Of a DNA stretch of 64,000 nucleotides, positions 34,309 to 44,318 are shown piece by piece. Every line of letters begins with the position of its first letter. The stretch's first letter is position 1. The translations under genes were made by a program, and so were the position numbers. Under the pieces are notes generated by a model that did no database searches, was not told where the DNA came from, and saw nothing but the letters and a program-made list of their open reading frames with translations. Origin of the DNA: Bacillus sp. ISL-45 (GTDB lineage: Bacteria > Bacillota > Bacilli > Bacillales > Cytobacillaceae); the NCBI RefSeq assembly GCF_018613195.1, contig NZ_JAGGQQ010000004.1:149375-213374 (forward strand). Direction: 5' to 3'.

Positions 34309-36426
34309 TTATGATTGTTTTTCTGCTTTTTCACGCTGTTCTTTCAATACTGCCTTGCGTGAAAGATTGACTCTGCCTTGTTTGTCGATTTCAGTTACCT
34401 TGACCAGTAGTTCATCTCCCAGCTTCAGGACATCTTCTACCTTACCTACTCGCTCTTCAGCAAGCTCGGAGATATGGACCAAGCCATCTTTACCAGGGAA
34501 GATTTCAACGAACGCACCAAATTTTTCAATGCGGCGGACTTTTCCGAGGTACATTTCTCCAACTTCGACTTCACGGACAATGTCTTCGATAATTTTCTTT
34601 GCTCTTTGGATCATCTCTTCATCTACTGAGCCAATAAATACCGTACCATCTTGTTCGATATCGATTTTTACGCCAGTTTCTTCAATGATTTTATTGATTT
34701 GTTTTCCGCTTGGCCCAATGACGTCACGGATTTTATCAGGTTTGATCCACATCGTGATGATTTTTGGTGCATATTTTGAAAGCTGTTCACGTGGTTCTTT
34801 AATGGTCGCCAGCATGGAATCAAGAATATGCATACGCCCTTTTTTCGCCTGTTGTAAAGCTTCTTCAAGAATCTCACGGGATAATCCTTCGATCTTGATA
34901 TCCATCTGCAGGGCTGTAACACCTTTTGCAGTTCCAGCTACTTTGAAGTCCATGTCACCAAGGTGGTCTTCCATACCCTGGATATCAGAAAGAATAGAAT
35001 AGTGTTCTCCTGATTTGATCAGACCCATTGCAATACCAGCAACCGGTGCTTTAATTGGCACCCCTGCATCCATAAGAGCCAATGTACTAGCACAAATACT
35101 CGCCTGAGAAGTAGAACCATTTGATTCAAGCACCTCGGATACAAGCCGGACAGTGTATGGGAAGTCTTTCTCATTCGGGATCACAGGTTCAAGGGCTCTT
35201 TCACCAAGTGCACCGTGACCAATTTCACGTCGACCCGGCCCACGAATCGGACCTGTTTCACCAACAGAGAATAATGGGAAATTATAATGGTGCATGAATC
35301 GTTTTTCTTCTTCGATTCCAAGACCGTCAAGAATCTGCACATCACCCATTGCGCCAAGTGTACAAATGCTTAGTGCCTGTGTTTGTCCCCTTGTGAACAA
35401 TCCAGAACCATGTGTTCTAGGAAGCAAGCCTACCTCAGAAGAAAGCGGTCGGATTTCATCGACTCCACGGCCGTCTGGACGGACTTTTTCTTCCGTAATC
35501 AAGCGGCGAACTTCACCTTTGACGATTTTATCAAGGATTTGTTTCACTTGCTTAAGTTTGTCTTCATCCGCTTCCTGCTCTTCATAGCGGGCGATGACGG
35601 CATTTTTCACTTCTTTGATCGCATCTTCACGAGCATGCTTTTCCTGTACCTGGATTGCCGAAACCATATCCTGCTCACAAATTCCGCGAACTTCAGCTTC
35701 AAGTTCTTTATCTAATTCAAAAAGTTTAATTTCTCTTTTTTCTTTTCCAACCTGTGCGACGATTTCCTGTTGGAAGGCTATCAAACGCTTGATTTCATCA
35801 TGTCCAAACATGATTGCTTCAAGCATGACCTCTTCAGGAACCTCTTCCGCACCTGCTTCAACCATGTTGATTGCATCCATTGTACCTGCAACAACCAGAT
35901 GCATATCACTCTTTTCTGTTTCTTCAACAGATGGATTGATTACAAACTTCCCTTCAATTCTTCCCACAGTGACACCAGCGATTGGTCCTCCAAATGGGAT
36001 ATCGGAAACGGAAAGTGCTAAAGATGATCCAAACATAGCAGCCATTTCTGATGAACAGTCCTGGTCAACACTCATGACAATGCTGATTACCTGGACATCG
36101 TTGCGGAATCCATCCGGGAATAATGGACGGATCGGACGGTCAATTAATCGGCTCGCAAGGATCGCCTTTTCACTTGGACGTCCTTCACGTTTAATGAAGC
36201 CGCCTGGAATTTTTCCGACAGCATATAGTCTTTCCTCATAATTGACTGTCAAAGGGAAGAAATCTAAATTCTTCGGTTCTTTTGATGCTGTCGCTGTACT
36301 TAATACAGCCGTATCACCGTAACGGACAAGGACTGCACCACTCGCTTGCTTTGCAAGCTGTCCAATTTCAACTGTAAGCTTGCGCCCTGCCCAGTCGAAG
36401 GAAAAACTTTGTTTTTCTTGTTCCAT
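34309..36426 (-). CDS. pnp: Polynucleotide phosphorylase
   Basis: 705 residues from the ATG at 36426 (the longer frame's 17 extra residues cover the leader hairpin and ribosome binding site). Two RNase PH domains: the first with [17 protein letters not shown], the second with [18 protein letters not shown] and [17 protein letters not shown] domain follows ([20 protein letters not shown]), then a C-terminal S1 domain ([26 protein letters not shown]). It degrades RNA 3'-to-5' with phosphate and is the main 3' exonuclease of Bacilli. It follows rpsO and has a leader hairpin at 36458-36474 that may matter for control. Confidence 0.98.
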   Translation of the reverse strand: MEQEKQSFSFDWAGRKLTVEIGQLAKQASGAVLVRYGDTAVLSTATASKEPKNLDFFPLTVNYEERLYAVGKIPGGFIKREGRPSEKAILASRLIDRPIRPLFPDGFRNDVQVISIVMSVDQDCSSEMAAMFGSSLALSVSDIPFGGPIAGVTVGRIEGKFVINPSVEETEKSDMHLVVAGTMDAINMVEAGAEEVPEEVMLEAIMFGHDEIKRLIAFQQEIVAQVGKEKREIKLFELDKELEAEVRGICEQDMVSAIQVQEKHAREDAIKEVKNAVIARYEEQEADEDKLKQVKQILDKIVKGEVRRLITEEKVRPDGRGVDEIRPLSSEVGLLPRTHGSGLFTRGQTQALSICTLGAMGDVQILDGLGIEEEKRFMHHYNFPLFSVGETGPIRGPGRREIGHGALGERALEPVIPNEKDFPYTVRLVSEVLESNGSTSQASICASTLALMDAGVPIKAPVAGIAMGLIKSGEHYSILSDIQGMEDHLGDMDFKVAGTAKGVTALQMDIKIEGLSREILEEALQQAKKGRMHILDSMLATIKEPREQLSKYAPKIITMWIKPDKIRDVIGPSGKQINKIIEETGVKIDIEQDGTVFIGSVDEEMIQRAKKIIEDIVREVEVGEMYLGKVRRIEKFGAFVEIFPGKDGLVHISELAEERVGKVEDVLKLGDELLVKVTEIDKQGRVNLSRKAVLKEQREKAEKQS

Positions 36427-36457
36427 GCTTTTTAGCCCCTCTCTACCACTAAATACA

Positions 36458-36474
36458 CCCAGGCCTTGCCTGGG
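36458..36474 (-). promoter_or_regulatory. GC-rich hairpin in the pnp leader
   Basis: CCCAGGC, AAG loop, GCCTGGG: a perfect 7-bp stem about 32 bp upstream of the pnp ATG, just before the ribosome binding site. No T-run follows, so it is not a simple terminator. It could be a site for translational or stability control. Confidence 0.55.
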
Positions 36475-36697
36475 CATTTATTTTAAAACACCACAAACGC
36501 ATGTCTTATAACAAATATACCTTTATAATGAATGATAAAACCATGAACCAGCCAATCCAGCCTGATTTACAAAGGCTTGTACAACAAAGCATGTTGAATG
36601 GCTGTCATTTTTAGAAATCTTTTATGTTATATTATGCTCCAAAAAGGAGCGCTTCATATCAATCAATCGTTATGTACCTGCAAAAAATTTGCCTAAT

Positions 36698-36723
36698 AAA
36701 AAAGCGGGAATAATCCCGCTTTT
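36698..36723 (-). terminator. rpsO terminator
   Basis: AAAAGCGGGAT and TCCCGCTTTTTT arms, with a T-run, directly after the rpsO stop. The rest of 36475-36697 is an AT-rich interval that should hold the pnp promoter; I could not settle on one. Confidence 0.9.
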
Positions 36724-36728
36724 ACAGA

Positions 36729-36998
36729 CTATCTACGTAGACCAAGCTTGTTGATTAACTCGCGGTAGCGAGCAACGTCCTTGTTACGAAGGTAAGTCAA
36801 AAGATTACGACGCTTACCTACCATTTTCAAAAGACCGCGACGTGAGTGGTGGTCCTTCTTGTGAACGCGCAAGTGATCGTTCAATGTATTGATTTCTGCA
36901 GTAAGGACAGCGATTTGAACTTCTGGAGATCCAGTATCACTTTCGTGAGTCTTGAATTCGTTGATCAGTTCGTTTTTACGTTCTTTTGTGATTGCCAT
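36729..36998 (-). CDS. rpsO: Ribosomal protein S15
   Basis: 89 residues from the ATG at 36998, the standard S15 length; the five-codon upstream extension lies in the GGAGGTG ribosome binding site. The signature region contains [19 protein letters not shown] and [11 protein letters not shown]15 binds the central domain of 16S rRNA early in 30S assembly. It has its own promoter and a structured leader (37035-37058) of the kind used for S15 autoregulation in Bacilli. It precedes pnp, as in most bacteria. Confidence 0.98.
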   Translation of the reverse strand: MAITKERKNELINEFKTHESDTGSPEVQIAVLTAEINTLNDHLRVHKKDHHSRRGLLKMVGKRRNLLTYLRNKDVARYRELINKLGLRR

Positions 36999-37034
36999 CC
37001 GTTTCACCTCCATTTAATAATCCCCTGTTACCTA

Positions 37035-37058
37035 GCAAGCGTCGGTGACTCGACTTGC
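37035..37058 (-). promoter_or_regulatory. Structured rpsO leader (possible S15 autoregulatory site)
   Basis: GCAAGTCG and CGACGCTTGC pair with a two-base bulge around an AGTCAC loop, about 36-60 bp upstream of the rpsO ATG. S15 is known to repress its own mRNA through leader structures in Geobacillus and other Bacilli; whether this hairpin is that site is inference. Confidence 0.5.
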
Positions 37059-37089
37059 CAAGCAAAGGTTCTTTTTTGATACGTTAATA

Positions 37090-37118
37090 AGAATACATCT
37101 TTTTACGACAAAAAGCAA
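37090..37118 (-). promoter_or_regulatory. Putative rpsO promoter
   Basis: Minus-strand TTGCTT (37113-37118), 17-bp spacer, TATTCT (37090-37095), directly after the ribF stop and about 90 bp before rpsO. Confidence 0.5.
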
Positions 37119-37120
37119 GT

Positions 37121-38074
37121 CTAACCCTTGTTTTTTTCAAAGTATAGAATGGCTTCTTGCTTATCTTTTTCGATTTGGGCAATAAGCTGCTGGATTCCCT
37201 CGAATTTCCGTTCACTTCTGAGGCGCAGATGCCACTCTATCGCTGCGGATTCCCCGTAAATCTCTTTATTGAAATTGAAAATATGGACTTCGACAGTAGG
37301 TTTGTCCTTTTTTTCCATGTGGAATGTTGGTTTATAACCAACATTGCAGACACCTTCATGCCATTCTCCCTCTACATGAATCTTAACAGCGTATACTCCA
37401 GTAGGAGGGAGAATGTACTGCTCATCTATGCTTACATTTGCTGTCGGGAAACCGATCGTACGCCCTCGGCGATCTCCATGGATAACTGTACCCCCTGTGG
37501 TATAAAATCTCCCTAGCAAGCCCGGCATCTTATCCACCTTGCCGTCACGTAAAAACGTCCGGATCAAGGTAGAACTGACCTTTTCTTGTTCTCTTGTAGA
37601 CAGCTTGGATACCACAGTGAAATCGAACTTGCCTCTTGAATGGAACTGGATCGTCTCCATATTTCCTTTTCCCATTTTTCCGTATGAATAGTCGAATCCT
37701 GCAACGACATGGTGTACATTCAAACCAATGATATATTGATCGATAAATTCCTGGGGCAAAAGACTTGAGAATTCGGTTGTGAAATGAACAACAAATAAGT
37801 AGTCCACTCCCATTGCTTCGATAGTTCGAGCTTTATCATTTAATGGGGTGATATATTCCATGTGCTGAACACTTTTGCCAAGAACAACAGAGGGGTGAGG
37901 GTCAAATGTCATGACCGCACTTTTCAGCCCTTTCGCTTCTGCCTCTTTTTTTGCTTCCTCGATAACCTGCTGGTGGCCTAGATGAACTCCGTCGAAATAG
38001 CCGAGGGCCATGGCCATTGGAGGAAAATCTTCTTTATTATATTCATGAGGATGGTTTAGTTTAATCATTTCCAC
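37121..38074 (-). CDS. ribF: Bifunctional riboflavin kinase/FAD synthetase
   Basis: 317 residues from the GTG at 38074 (B. subtilis RibC is 316), seven bases after AAGGTGAG; the longer frame starts inside that site. The N-terminal FAD synthetase (nucleotidyltransferase) domain has ALGYFDGVHLGHQ and later SSTLIRTFLRDG. The C-terminal riboflavin kinase domain has GRTIGFPTANV and GVYAVKIHVEG. It converts riboflavin to FMN and then FAD. It follows truB by about 96 bp, as in B. subtilis (ribC). Confidence 0.96.
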   Translation of the reverse strand: MEMIKLNHPHEYNKEDFPPMAMALGYFDGVHLGHQQVIEEAKKEAEAKGLKSAVMTFDPHPSVVLGKSVQHMEYITPLNDKARTIEAMGVDYLFVVHFTTEFSSLLPQEFIDQYIIGLNVHHVVAGFDYSYGKMGKGNMETIQFHSRGKFDFTVVSKLSTREQEKVSSTLIRTFLRDGKVDKMPGLLGRFYTTGGTVIHGDRRGRTIGFPTANVSIDEQYILPPTGVYAVKIHVEGEWHEGVCNVGYKPTFHMEKKDKPTVEVHIFNFNKEIYGESAAIEWHLRLRSERKFEGIQQLIAQIEKDKQEAILYFEKNKG

Positions 38075-38170
38075 GATATTACTCACCTTTTCTGACCCAG
38101 CTGCTCTTTAATCAAGACTTTAGAGTTCACATCGCTAATTTGTAAAATAAACAAATTATACAGTGATGAT

Positions 38171-39088
38171 CTATTGATCATTTCTCAAAACTTTATCAGG
38201 TTTCATCATCCCTATTTTTGTTGGATGTGCTCTATAGATGGCGAGCGCTTTTCCGTCTTCTGTTTCTACTATAATGGGACCGCTATCCCCTGCATATTCC
38301 TCCGGGATAGGAAGCAGTGCTCCATTTTTCACTTTCTCTGCTACTTTATCATTAATGCGATATTTCGGCAAATAAGAAATACCAGCTTCCAATGGGTGCA
38401 GGGAAGCCGCCAGATTGCCTTCTTCAGCCAATTCCTCGAGCTGTTCAAACGTATAACAGTCCTCAATAGTGAAGTCAGCGGATTGAATTCTTACAAGGGA
38501 AGACATATGGGCAGGATATCCTAGTTTTTCACCAATGGTCACTGCCAATGTCCGAATGTATGTCCCCTTACTGCAGGAAACTCGGAATTTGAAACTAATC
38601 TGTTCACCTTCAAATGAATCTCTGCCATCAAGCAGCTCTATCCCATAAATGGTGACCTTCCTGGTTGGCCTTTCAACTTCAATTCCTTGTCTCGCGTATT
38701 CATATAGTTTTTTTCCATTAACTTTTACCGCTGAATACATAGGGGGAGTCTGTGCAATTTCGCCTGTCAGTGATTGGAGGACTTCTTCGATCTCTGTCCT
38801 TGTAATTGTCCTGTCCACTGCTTTTTCCTCCACCTTCTCACCTGATGCATCTTCTGTAGTTGTCGTGAAGCCCAGGGTGACTTCCCCCTCATAGGCTTTT
38901 CCGGCGTCAGTAATGTATTCGGCAATTTTTGTCGCCTTGCCAACACATATAGGCAGTACTCCAGTTACATCAGGATCAAGAGTGCCCGTATGCCCGACCT
39001 TCTTCGTTCTTAACAATTTCCTGAGTTTAAACACACAATCATGCGAAGTCATACCCGCTGGTTTAAAAAGAGGCAGAATCCCTTCCAT
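38171..39088 (-). CDS. truB: tRNA pseudouridine-55 synthase
   Basis: 305 residues starting MEGILPLFKPAGMTSHD. The catalytic motif is KVGHTGTLDPDVTGVLP, with the nucleophilic Asp in LDPD. SCSKGTYIRTLAVTIGEKLG is the second conserved region. It makes pseudouridine 55 in the T-loop of tRNAs. A terminator after rbfA and a 315-bp interval with an inverted repeat and a dispersed repeat separate it from the infB operon, so it is probably transcribed on its own with ribF. Confidence 0.96.
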   Translation of the reverse strand: MEGILPLFKPAGMTSHDCVFKLRKLLRTKKVGHTGTLDPDVTGVLPICVGKATKIAEYITDAGKAYEGEVTLGFTTTTEDASGEKVEEKAVDRTITRTEIEEVLQSLTGEIAQTPPMYSAVKVNGKKLYEYARQGIEVERPTRKVTIYGIELLDGRDSFEGEQISFKFRVSCSKGTYIRTLAVTIGEKLGYPAHMSSLVRIQSADFTIEDCYTFEQLEELAEEGNLAASLHPLEAGISYLPKYRINDKVAEKVKNGALLPIPEEYAGDSGPIIVETEDGKALAIYRAHPTKIGMMKPDKVLRNDQ

Positions 39089-39120
39089 TTTCTTTTTCCT
39101 CGATTCTTTTATGTATTAGG

Positions 39121-39212
39121 CTTTTTTCTCACACTTTGTTGCTATTGGCTACAAAATAGGATTGAATGACCTATTTTTTTCGAAAAGTTGACTCTTTTGT
39201 GAGAAAAGAGCA
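39121..39212. repeat. Nested inverted repeat upstream of truB
   Basis: Outer arms CTTTTTTCTCACA (39121-39133) and TGTGAGAAAAGAG (39199-39211) match in reverse complement except at one position. Inside, AAAATAGG (39155-39162) and CCTATTTT (39170-39177) form a second hairpin. It lies in the expected truB leader. It could be an mRNA structure or a small palindromic element. Confidence 0.65.
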
Positions 39213-39246
39213 TGCAAAATTAATACCAACCTGCAAAATAGCTTAT

Positions 39247-39313
39247 ATTACATTAAAATCGGCTTCAGAATTTTAACGACAATCTTTACGAAAACAGCCT
39301 TACTAAAACAGCC
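39247..39313 (-). repeat. Dispersed GGCTGTTTTCGTAAAG repeat, copy 1
   Basis: On the minus strand it reads GGCTGTTTTAGTAA, then GGCTGTTTTCGTAAAGATTG, about ten bases, GAAGCC and GATTTTAATGTAAT. The same order and near-identical words occur on the plus strand at 56330-56380. No gene is present. Confidence 0.82.
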
Positions 39314-39342
39314 ATGTATTATTAGTTTTATGACACTTATCG

Positions 39343-39375
39343 AAAAAAATGGATAGACAAAAGTGTCTATCCATT
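39343..39375 (-). terminator. Terminator of the rimP-rbfA operon
   Basis: ATGGATAGACA and TGTCTATCCAT flank a short loop, followed by TTTTTTTCG on the minus strand, about 30 bp after the rbfA stop. Confidence 0.92.
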
Positions 39376-39403
39376 TTTCATATCAAGATCTACGGCGAAC
39401 CGT

Positions 39404-39784
39404 TTAATCATTATCCTTTTCTTGCCCATCTTCTTCTGGCTGCTCTTCCCTCTGCAGCTCATGGATCAGTGAATTGATGCGATTACCATAAGCCATCGTT
39501 TCATCAAATTCAAAGATCAGTTCAGGTGTCTTTCTCAGGCGGATTCGCTGGCCAATTTCAGTCCTGATAAAACCTTTTGCCTTAGCTAACCCTTTAAGTG
39601 TATCTTCTCGTTGTTGTTCATCACCCAAAACAGAAATATACACTTTTGCCTGCTGAAGATCCCCTGTAACCTGGACATCCGTTACTGTCACGAAACCAAC
39701 TCGCGGATCCTTGATTTTACGGCTGATAATATCGCCCAGTTCTTTTTTCATTTGTTCGCCAACACGATTTACTCTATGACCCAT
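39404..39784 (-). CDS. rbfA: Ribosome-binding factor A
   Basis: 126 residues from the ATG at 39784, seven bases after GAGGTG; an upstream TTG lies too close to that site. The fold is KH-like, with [21 protein letters not shown] at the N-terminus in the typical RbfA pattern, and a charged, acidic tail ([14 protein letters not shown]). It binds immature 30S subunits and helps 16S rRNA 5' end maturation, mainly in the cold. It is the last gene of the infB operon, followed by a strong terminator. Confidence 0.95.
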   Translation of the reverse strand: MGHRVNRVGEQMKKELGDIISRKIKDPRVGFVTVTDVQVTGDLQQAKVYISVLGDEQQREDTLKGLAKAKGFIRTEIGQRIRLRKTPELIFEFDETMAYGNRINSLIHELQREEQPEEDGQEKDND

Positions 39785-39803
39785 TTTCAATCACCTCGTT
39801 CTA

Positions 39804-40085
39804 TCAAAGCCATTCTATTTCGGTGATGGTACGTTCGATCTCTGGAAAAGAATCAATCATTTTCAAGGCATTCTGCAGCTCTCTTTCAGTTGAAACCTTC
39901 GATGCTGATACGGCTGCAACTGCAATTGTTGTCCGCTGCCAAACATCGTGATGGTCCACTTCAGATACAGATACATTGAACTTTTGCTTCAGCCTTGTGA
40001 TGATCCGCTGGAGGACAGCCCTCTTTTCCTTAAGAGAATGAGCATCATAGATGATGCATTCACAGGCTGCTAAGCCTACTACCAT
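39804..40085 (-). CDS. ylxP: DUF503 family protein YlxP
   Basis: 93 residues starting [20 protein letters not shown], with the pattern KEKRAVLQRIITRLKQKFNVSVSEV typical of the DUF503 family (split here at about residue 21). It is a small alpha-beta protein. Function is unknown; homologues are found between infB and rbfA in many Firmicutes, so a link to ribosome maturation is likely but unproven. The ATG overlaps the infB stop by one base (TAATG). Confidence 0.92.
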   Translation of the reverse strand: MVVGLAACECIIYDAHSLKEKRAVLQRIITRLKQKFNVSVSEVDHHDVWQRTTIAVAAVSASKVSTERELQNALKMIDSFPEIERTITEIEWL

Positions 40086-42385
40086 TAACGTTCCACTTCT
40101 TCCATGATATATGCTTCAATAACATCGCCTTCTTTTACGTCCTTGAAGTTTTTAATGGTAATACCGCACTCATAGCCTTGTGCAACTTCCTTCGCATCGT
40201 CTTTGAAGCGCTTCAGTGCATCGACTTCGCCTTCAAAGATGACGACTCCGTCACGGATCAAACGAACACCGCTGTCACGAGTGATTTTACCATCAGTTAC
40301 ATATGAACCGGCAATCGTGCCGATTTTTGATACCTTGAAGGTCTGGCGGACTTCAGCCTGGCCGATTACCTTTTCGGCATAAACCGGATCCAGCATGCCC
40401 TTCATCGCTGATTCGATTTCTTCAATCACTTTGTAAATAATGCGGTGCAGTCGGATATCGACGCTCTCTGATTCCGCAGCGCGTTTCGCATTATTGTCAG
40501 GACGTACGTTGAAACCGATGACGATACCGTTTGATGCTGCTGCAAGTGTGATGTCAGACTCATTGATCGCACCAACACCAGTGTGAATGATTCTTACATT
40601 AACACCTTCCACATCCAGTTTCTGCAATGCTGCTGCAAGTGCTTCAACTGAACCTTGGACGTCGGCTTTAATAATTAGATTTAGGTCTTTCATTTCCCCT
40701 TGTTTCATATGTTCAAACAATGTATCGAGGCTCACGCGCGCTTTTTCGCTTCTTTGTGCCTGTACAGCCTGCTGCGAACGGATTTCTCCAACCTGGCGGG
40801 CAGTCTTTTCATCTTCGAATACTACAAAACGATCGCCTGCTTGAGGGACATCGTTAAGACCAGTAATTTCAACCGGTGCTGATGGGCCAGCTTCTTTTAC
40901 GCGGCGTCCCAAATCATTTACCATCGCACGGACACGGCCGAATGTGTTTCCGACGACGATCGGGTCACCAATTTTCAGTGTACCGTTTTGTACAAGCAAT
41001 GTGGCAACAGATCCTCGTCCTTTATCAAGCTGTGCCTCGATAACAGTACCGATTGCGTTTCTGTTTGGGTTTGCTTTGTATTCTTCCACTTCACCAACAA
41101 GAAGAATCATTTCAAGCAAGCTGTCGATGCCCTCGCCAGTAAGTGCGGAAATCGGAACAAAGATTGTGTCGCCGCCCCATGCTTCCGGTACTAGTCCATA
41201 CTCTGTCAATTCCTGCATAACGCGATCAGGGTTGGCAGTCGGTTTATCCATTTTGTTTACCGCAACAATGATCGGTACCTCAGCAGCTTTTGCATGGTTC
41301 AAGGCTTCAACAGTCTGCGGCTTGACACCATCATCAGCAGCTACAACAAGGATAGTGATATCGGTAATCTTTGCACCACGAGCACGCATTGTCGTGAACG
41401 CTGCGTGACCAGGTGTATCAAGGAATGTGATTTTTTTGCCGTTTTCTTCAACCTGGTAAGCACCGATATGCTGAGTGATGCCGCCGGCTTCCCCTGCAGT
41501 CACTTTCGTGTTGCGGATGGAATCAAGCAAGGTTGTTTTACCATGGTCAACGTGACCCATGATTGTAACAACGGACGGTCTTTCAACCAATGATGCTTCC
41601 TCATCTTCTGTGAAGTAGACTTCAAGGTCAGTTGCATCAATCTTGATTTCCTCTTCCACTTCAACACCGTAATCTGTAGCAATCAGTTCAATTGCATCCT
41701 TATCAAGGTCCTGGTTAATAGTTGCCATGACACCAAGCATAAATAGCTTCTTGATAAGCTCTGATGGCTCACGGTTAAGCTTCTTGGCTAGTTCAGCTAC
41801 TGTTAGGGACTCACTGAAAGTGATTTTTGACGGAAGCTCTTTAACCTTCTTCGGCTGTTGTGGAGCTTGCTGCTGGTTCTGTCGGCCTTTATTCTGGTTC
41901 TGCTGGTTTCTGTTCTTATTGTTTGGTTTGTTTTTGTTATTTTTATTGAAAGGCTGCGTGTTACCAGGCTTTTTAGCAGCAGCTGAACTTTTCACCTTTT
42001 CCGGAGTTGTTGCGCGGCGCTCATCGTCTGAAAAAGCACTGGCTGTTGTCTTCAGCTGGGCTTTTGGCTGTCCCTGGTTGTTTTTTTGCTGGTTTTGGGA
42101 TTGATTGCGATTCTGACCCTGATTAGGCTTTTGGCCTTGATTGCGGTTCTGGGCTTGTTTCTGTCCTTGTGAAGCCTTCTGCTGGCTTTGCTGCTGCGGC
42201 TTTGACTGTGCTTGTGGCTTCTCTTCTCTTTTATTATAGACAGCGTCAAGCTTCTTCACAGTTTCATCTTCCATTGCAGTCATATGGTTAGAAACCTCGA
42301 TGTTCATTTCTTTTAATTTTATAATCACGTCTTTACTCGATAAATTATGCTTCTTTGCATATTCATAAACGCGTGTTTTACTCAT
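40085..42385 (-). CDS. infB: Translation initiation factor IF-2
   Basis: 766 residues. An N-terminal IF2_N domain ([19 protein letters not shown]) is followed by a Gln/Asn/Lys-rich low-complexity linker (about residues 50-180) and a second IF2_N domain. The GTPase domain has [12 protein letters not shown] near residue 275, DTPGHAAF and NKMDK. Domains II-IV follow to the C-terminus. IF-2 brings initiator tRNA to the 30S subunit and promotes subunit joining. The linker repeats of GQ/NQ codons are likely to vary in length between strains. The gene lies between rplGA and ylxP. Confidence 0.98.
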   Translation of the reverse strand: MSKTRVYEYAKKHNLSSKDVIIKLKEMNIEVSNHMTAMEDETVKKLDAVYNKREEKPQAQSKPQQQSQQKASQGQKQAQNRNQGQKPNQGQNRNQSQNQQKNNQGQPKAQLKTTASAFSDDERRATTPEKVKSSAAAKKPGNTQPFNKNNKNKPNNKNRNQQNQNKGRQNQQQAPQQPKKVKELPSKITFSESLTVAELAKKLNREPSELIKKLFMLGVMATINQDLDKDAIELIATDYGVEVEEEIKIDATDLEVYFTEDEEASLVERPSVVTIMGHVDHGKTTLLDSIRNTKVTAGEAGGITQHIGAYQVEENGKKITFLDTPGHAAFTTMRARGAKITDITILVVAADDGVKPQTVEALNHAKAAEVPIIVAVNKMDKPTANPDRVMQELTEYGLVPEAWGGDTIFVPISALTGEGIDSLLEMILLVGEVEEYKANPNRNAIGTVIEAQLDKGRGSVATLLVQNGTLKIGDPIVVGNTFGRVRAMVNDLGRRVKEAGPSAPVEITGLNDVPQAGDRFVVFEDEKTARQVGEIRSQQAVQAQRSEKARVSLDTLFEHMKQGEMKDLNLIIKADVQGSVEALAAALQKLDVEGVNVRIIHTGVGAINESDITLAAASNGIVIGFNVRPDNNAKRAAESESVDIRLHRIIYKVIEEIESAMKGMLDPVYAEKVIGQAEVRQTFKVSKIGTIAGSYVTDGKITRDSGVRLIRDGVVIFEGEVDALKRFKDDAKEVAQGYECGITIKNFKDVKEGDVIEAYIMEEVER

Positions 42386-42404
42386 ATCTTCACCCCCGCT
42401 AGAA

Positions 42405-42707
42405 TTAATCGAGCAACGTCAACAGTTTTTTTGCAAAACCCTCGTCCAACAGGGCTACTACAACACGTGCTTCCTTGCCGATCGCCTGGCCAAGCAGGAA
42501 CCGGTCCGGGACCAATTTGTAAGGCACATTATAGGATTTGCACTTGTCGGTAATCTTTTTTGTAGTATTTGCGGATGCATCCGCAGAAAGCAAAATGAGC
42601 TTCGCCTTCCCGCTTCTGATTTCTTTGACGGAAAGCTCTTCCCCTGAAATAATTTTCCGTGCTCGATTGGCTAAGCCAAGCAATGACATCCATTGATTTG
42701 AGTTCAT
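42405..42707 (-). CDS. rplGA: YlxQ, ribosomal protein L7Ae-family RNA-binding protein
   Basis: 100 residues of the L7Ae/L30e/S12e fold: [19 protein letters not shown], then [16 protein letters not shown]. Members bind kink-turn RNAs; B. subtilis YlxQ (RplGA) has been shown to do so. A role in ribosome or RNase P function is possible because its neighbour encodes the RNase P modulator RnpM. The ATG overlaps the rnpM stop (TGATG). It lies 19 bp before infB. Confidence 0.93.
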   Translation of the reverse strand: MNSNQWMSLLGLANRARKIISGEELSVKEIRSGKAKLILLSADASANTTKKITDKCKSYNVPYKLVPDRFLLGQAIGKEARVVVALLDEGFAKKLLTLLD

Positions 42708-42988
42708 CAGGATAGTCTGCTCTCCTTTTCGATGAGATCATTCAGCTCATCGTATATTGCATCGTCCACTTGAGTTTCAAGCTGTTTGGACAATATATTC
42801 CTTTTCTTTGCTAATTGCACTGCTTCTTTTTCTTTAGAAAGATAGGCACCACGGCCTGATTTCTTGCCAGTCAGATCGATGGATACTTCGCCTTCCTTTG
42901 AGCGAACGATGCGAACTAGTTCTTTTTTCGGTCTCATTTCACCGGTTGCGACACACTTTCGCATAGGAACCTTTTTACGGCTGTTCAC
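42707..42988 (-). CDS. rnpM: RNase P modulator RnpM (YlxR)
   Basis: 93 residues from the GTG at 42988, seven bases after GAGAGGTG; the frame's earlier ATG is too close to that site. The family signature is plain: [20 protein letters not shown], followed by [13 protein letters not shown]. YlxR binds the RNA part of RNase P and modulates its activity in B. subtilis. It is in the nusA-infB operon, 16 bp after nusA. Confidence 0.93.
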   Translation of the reverse strand: MNSRKKVPMRKCVATGEMRPKKELVRIVRSKEGEVSIDLTGKKSGRGAYLSKEKEAVQLAKKRNILSKQLETQVDDAIYDELNDLIEKESRLS

Positions 42989-43004
42989 AATCATTCACCT
43001 CTCA

Positions 43005-44114
43005 TTAATCGATGTCTTCATCTTCAAAGTCGTTATCAGCAGTCAACAGCGGCTCATTGTCACGAGGATAAATCCCGGACTCCCTAGCATCGGTTTCTGC
43101 TTTGATGTCAATTTTCCAACCAGTCAATTTAGCAGCAAGACGCGCATTTTGCCCGCGCTTTCCGATTGCAAGTGACAACTGATAATCAGGAACGATAACG
43201 GTAGTCGCTTTTTCTTCTTCGTTGACAATGACATCAAGAACCTTTGATGGGCTCAATGCATTGGCCACAAATACGACTGGGTCTTCAGACCATTTAACAA
43301 TATCGATTTTTTCACCCTTAAGCTCATTGACGACAGCCTGGACACGAGTTCCACGAGGTCCGACACATGAACCAACTGGATCCACTTCTTGATTGTCTGA
43401 GTGAACAGAAATCTTTGAACGGTCGCCTGCTTCACGCGCAACTGACTTAATTTCAACTGTTCCATCATAGATTTCAGGAACTTCAATCTCGAATAGTCTC
43501 TTTAACAGCCCCGGGTGGGTTCTGGAAACGAAGATTTGTGGACCTTTAGTGGTTTTTTCAACCTTGGTGATAAATACTTTGATGCGGTCGTGAGGCTTAT
43601 AGTGTTCGTTCGGCATCTGTTCATTCGCTGGCAGGATGGCCTCGATTTTCCCAAGACTTACATAGATGAACTTAGGATCCTGGCGCTGGACAATACCTGT
43701 CATGATATCTTCTTCACGATCGATGAACTCAGAATAGATGATTCCTCTTTCTGCTTCACGGACACGCTGAGTAACTACTTGCTTGGCAGTCTGCGCAGCA
43801 ATCCTTCCGAAATCCTTTGGTGTTACTTCAAGTTCAACGACATCTTCAACCACGTAATTCGGATTGATTTTTTGTGCATCTTCCAATGAGATCTCCAGAC
43901 GTGGATCGAACACTTCATCGACAACTTCCTTCCTTGCAAAAACACGCATTGAACCATTGCCAAGGTTCAAATCAATACGTACGTTTTGTGCCTGGTTAAA
44001 GTTGCGGCGGTATGCAGAAATAAGCGCTGCCTCGATCGCATCAATTAAGATGTCCCTGGAAATTCCTTTTTCTTTTTCAAGAATCGTAAGAGCATCCAAC
44101 AATTCGCTGCTCAT
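43005..44114 (-). CDS. nusA: Transcription termination/antitermination factor NusA
   Basis: 369 residues from the ATG at 44114 (B. subtilis 371), beginning [18 protein letters not shown]. An N-terminal RNA polymerase-binding domain is followed by S1 ([17 protein letters not shown]), KH1 ([20 protein letters not shown]) and KH2 ([20 protein letters not shown]) domains. The C-terminus is short and acidic and lacks the extra repeats of E. coli NusA. The ribosome binding site AAGGGGG is about 11 bases from the ATG, a little far. It is separated from rimP by 204 bp, wider than in B. subtilis, and this gap has no gene I can support. Confidence 0.96.
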   Translation of the reverse strand: MSSELLDALTILEKEKGISRDILIDAIEAALISAYRRNFNQAQNVRIDLNLGNGSMRVFARKEVVDEVFDPRLEISLEDAQKINPNYVVEDVVELEVTPKDFGRIAAQTAKQVVTQRVREAERGIIYSEFIDREEDIMTGIVQRQDPKFIYVSLGKIEAILPANEQMPNEHYKPHDRIKVFITKVEKTTKGPQIFVSRTHPGLLKRLFEIEVPEIYDGTVEIKSVAREAGDRSKISVHSDNQEVDPVGSCVGPRGTRVQAVVNELKGEKIDIVKWSEDPVVFVANALSPSKVLDVIVNEEEKATTVIVPDYQLSLAIGKRGQNARLAAKLTGWKIDIKAETDARESGIYPRDNEPLLTADNDFEDEDID

Positions 44115-44318
44115 GAGATATAAATCCCCCTTTTTTACTACCCTGCTTAGTAAGGCTCTTTTCGAAACTCCGCCCTTTGCCCGCCAGTTCACACCTCAAA
44201 AACGTTATCATCTTCCTGTACAGGATGCACACGTTTAAGCATTATGAACTTTTGCCTAAAAAACAATAGGTTCGAAACGATCCTTTAATTAATTAACTTA
44301 AGATAATTTCTGGACAGA

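Noticed and set aside
35594-36241. Plus-strand open frame of 215 codons opposite pnp
   Set aside because: Antisense to a well-conserved enzyme, rich in Ser/Ile as expected from shadow frames; no ribosome binding site or family.
38075-38170. FMN riboswitch for ribF
   Set aside because: The truB-ribF interval is too short and lacks the conserved RFN elements.
44189-44242. 17-codon leader peptide upstream of nusA
   Set aside because: No good ribosome binding site and no codon bias for an attenuator peptide; listed only as a point within the gap finding.
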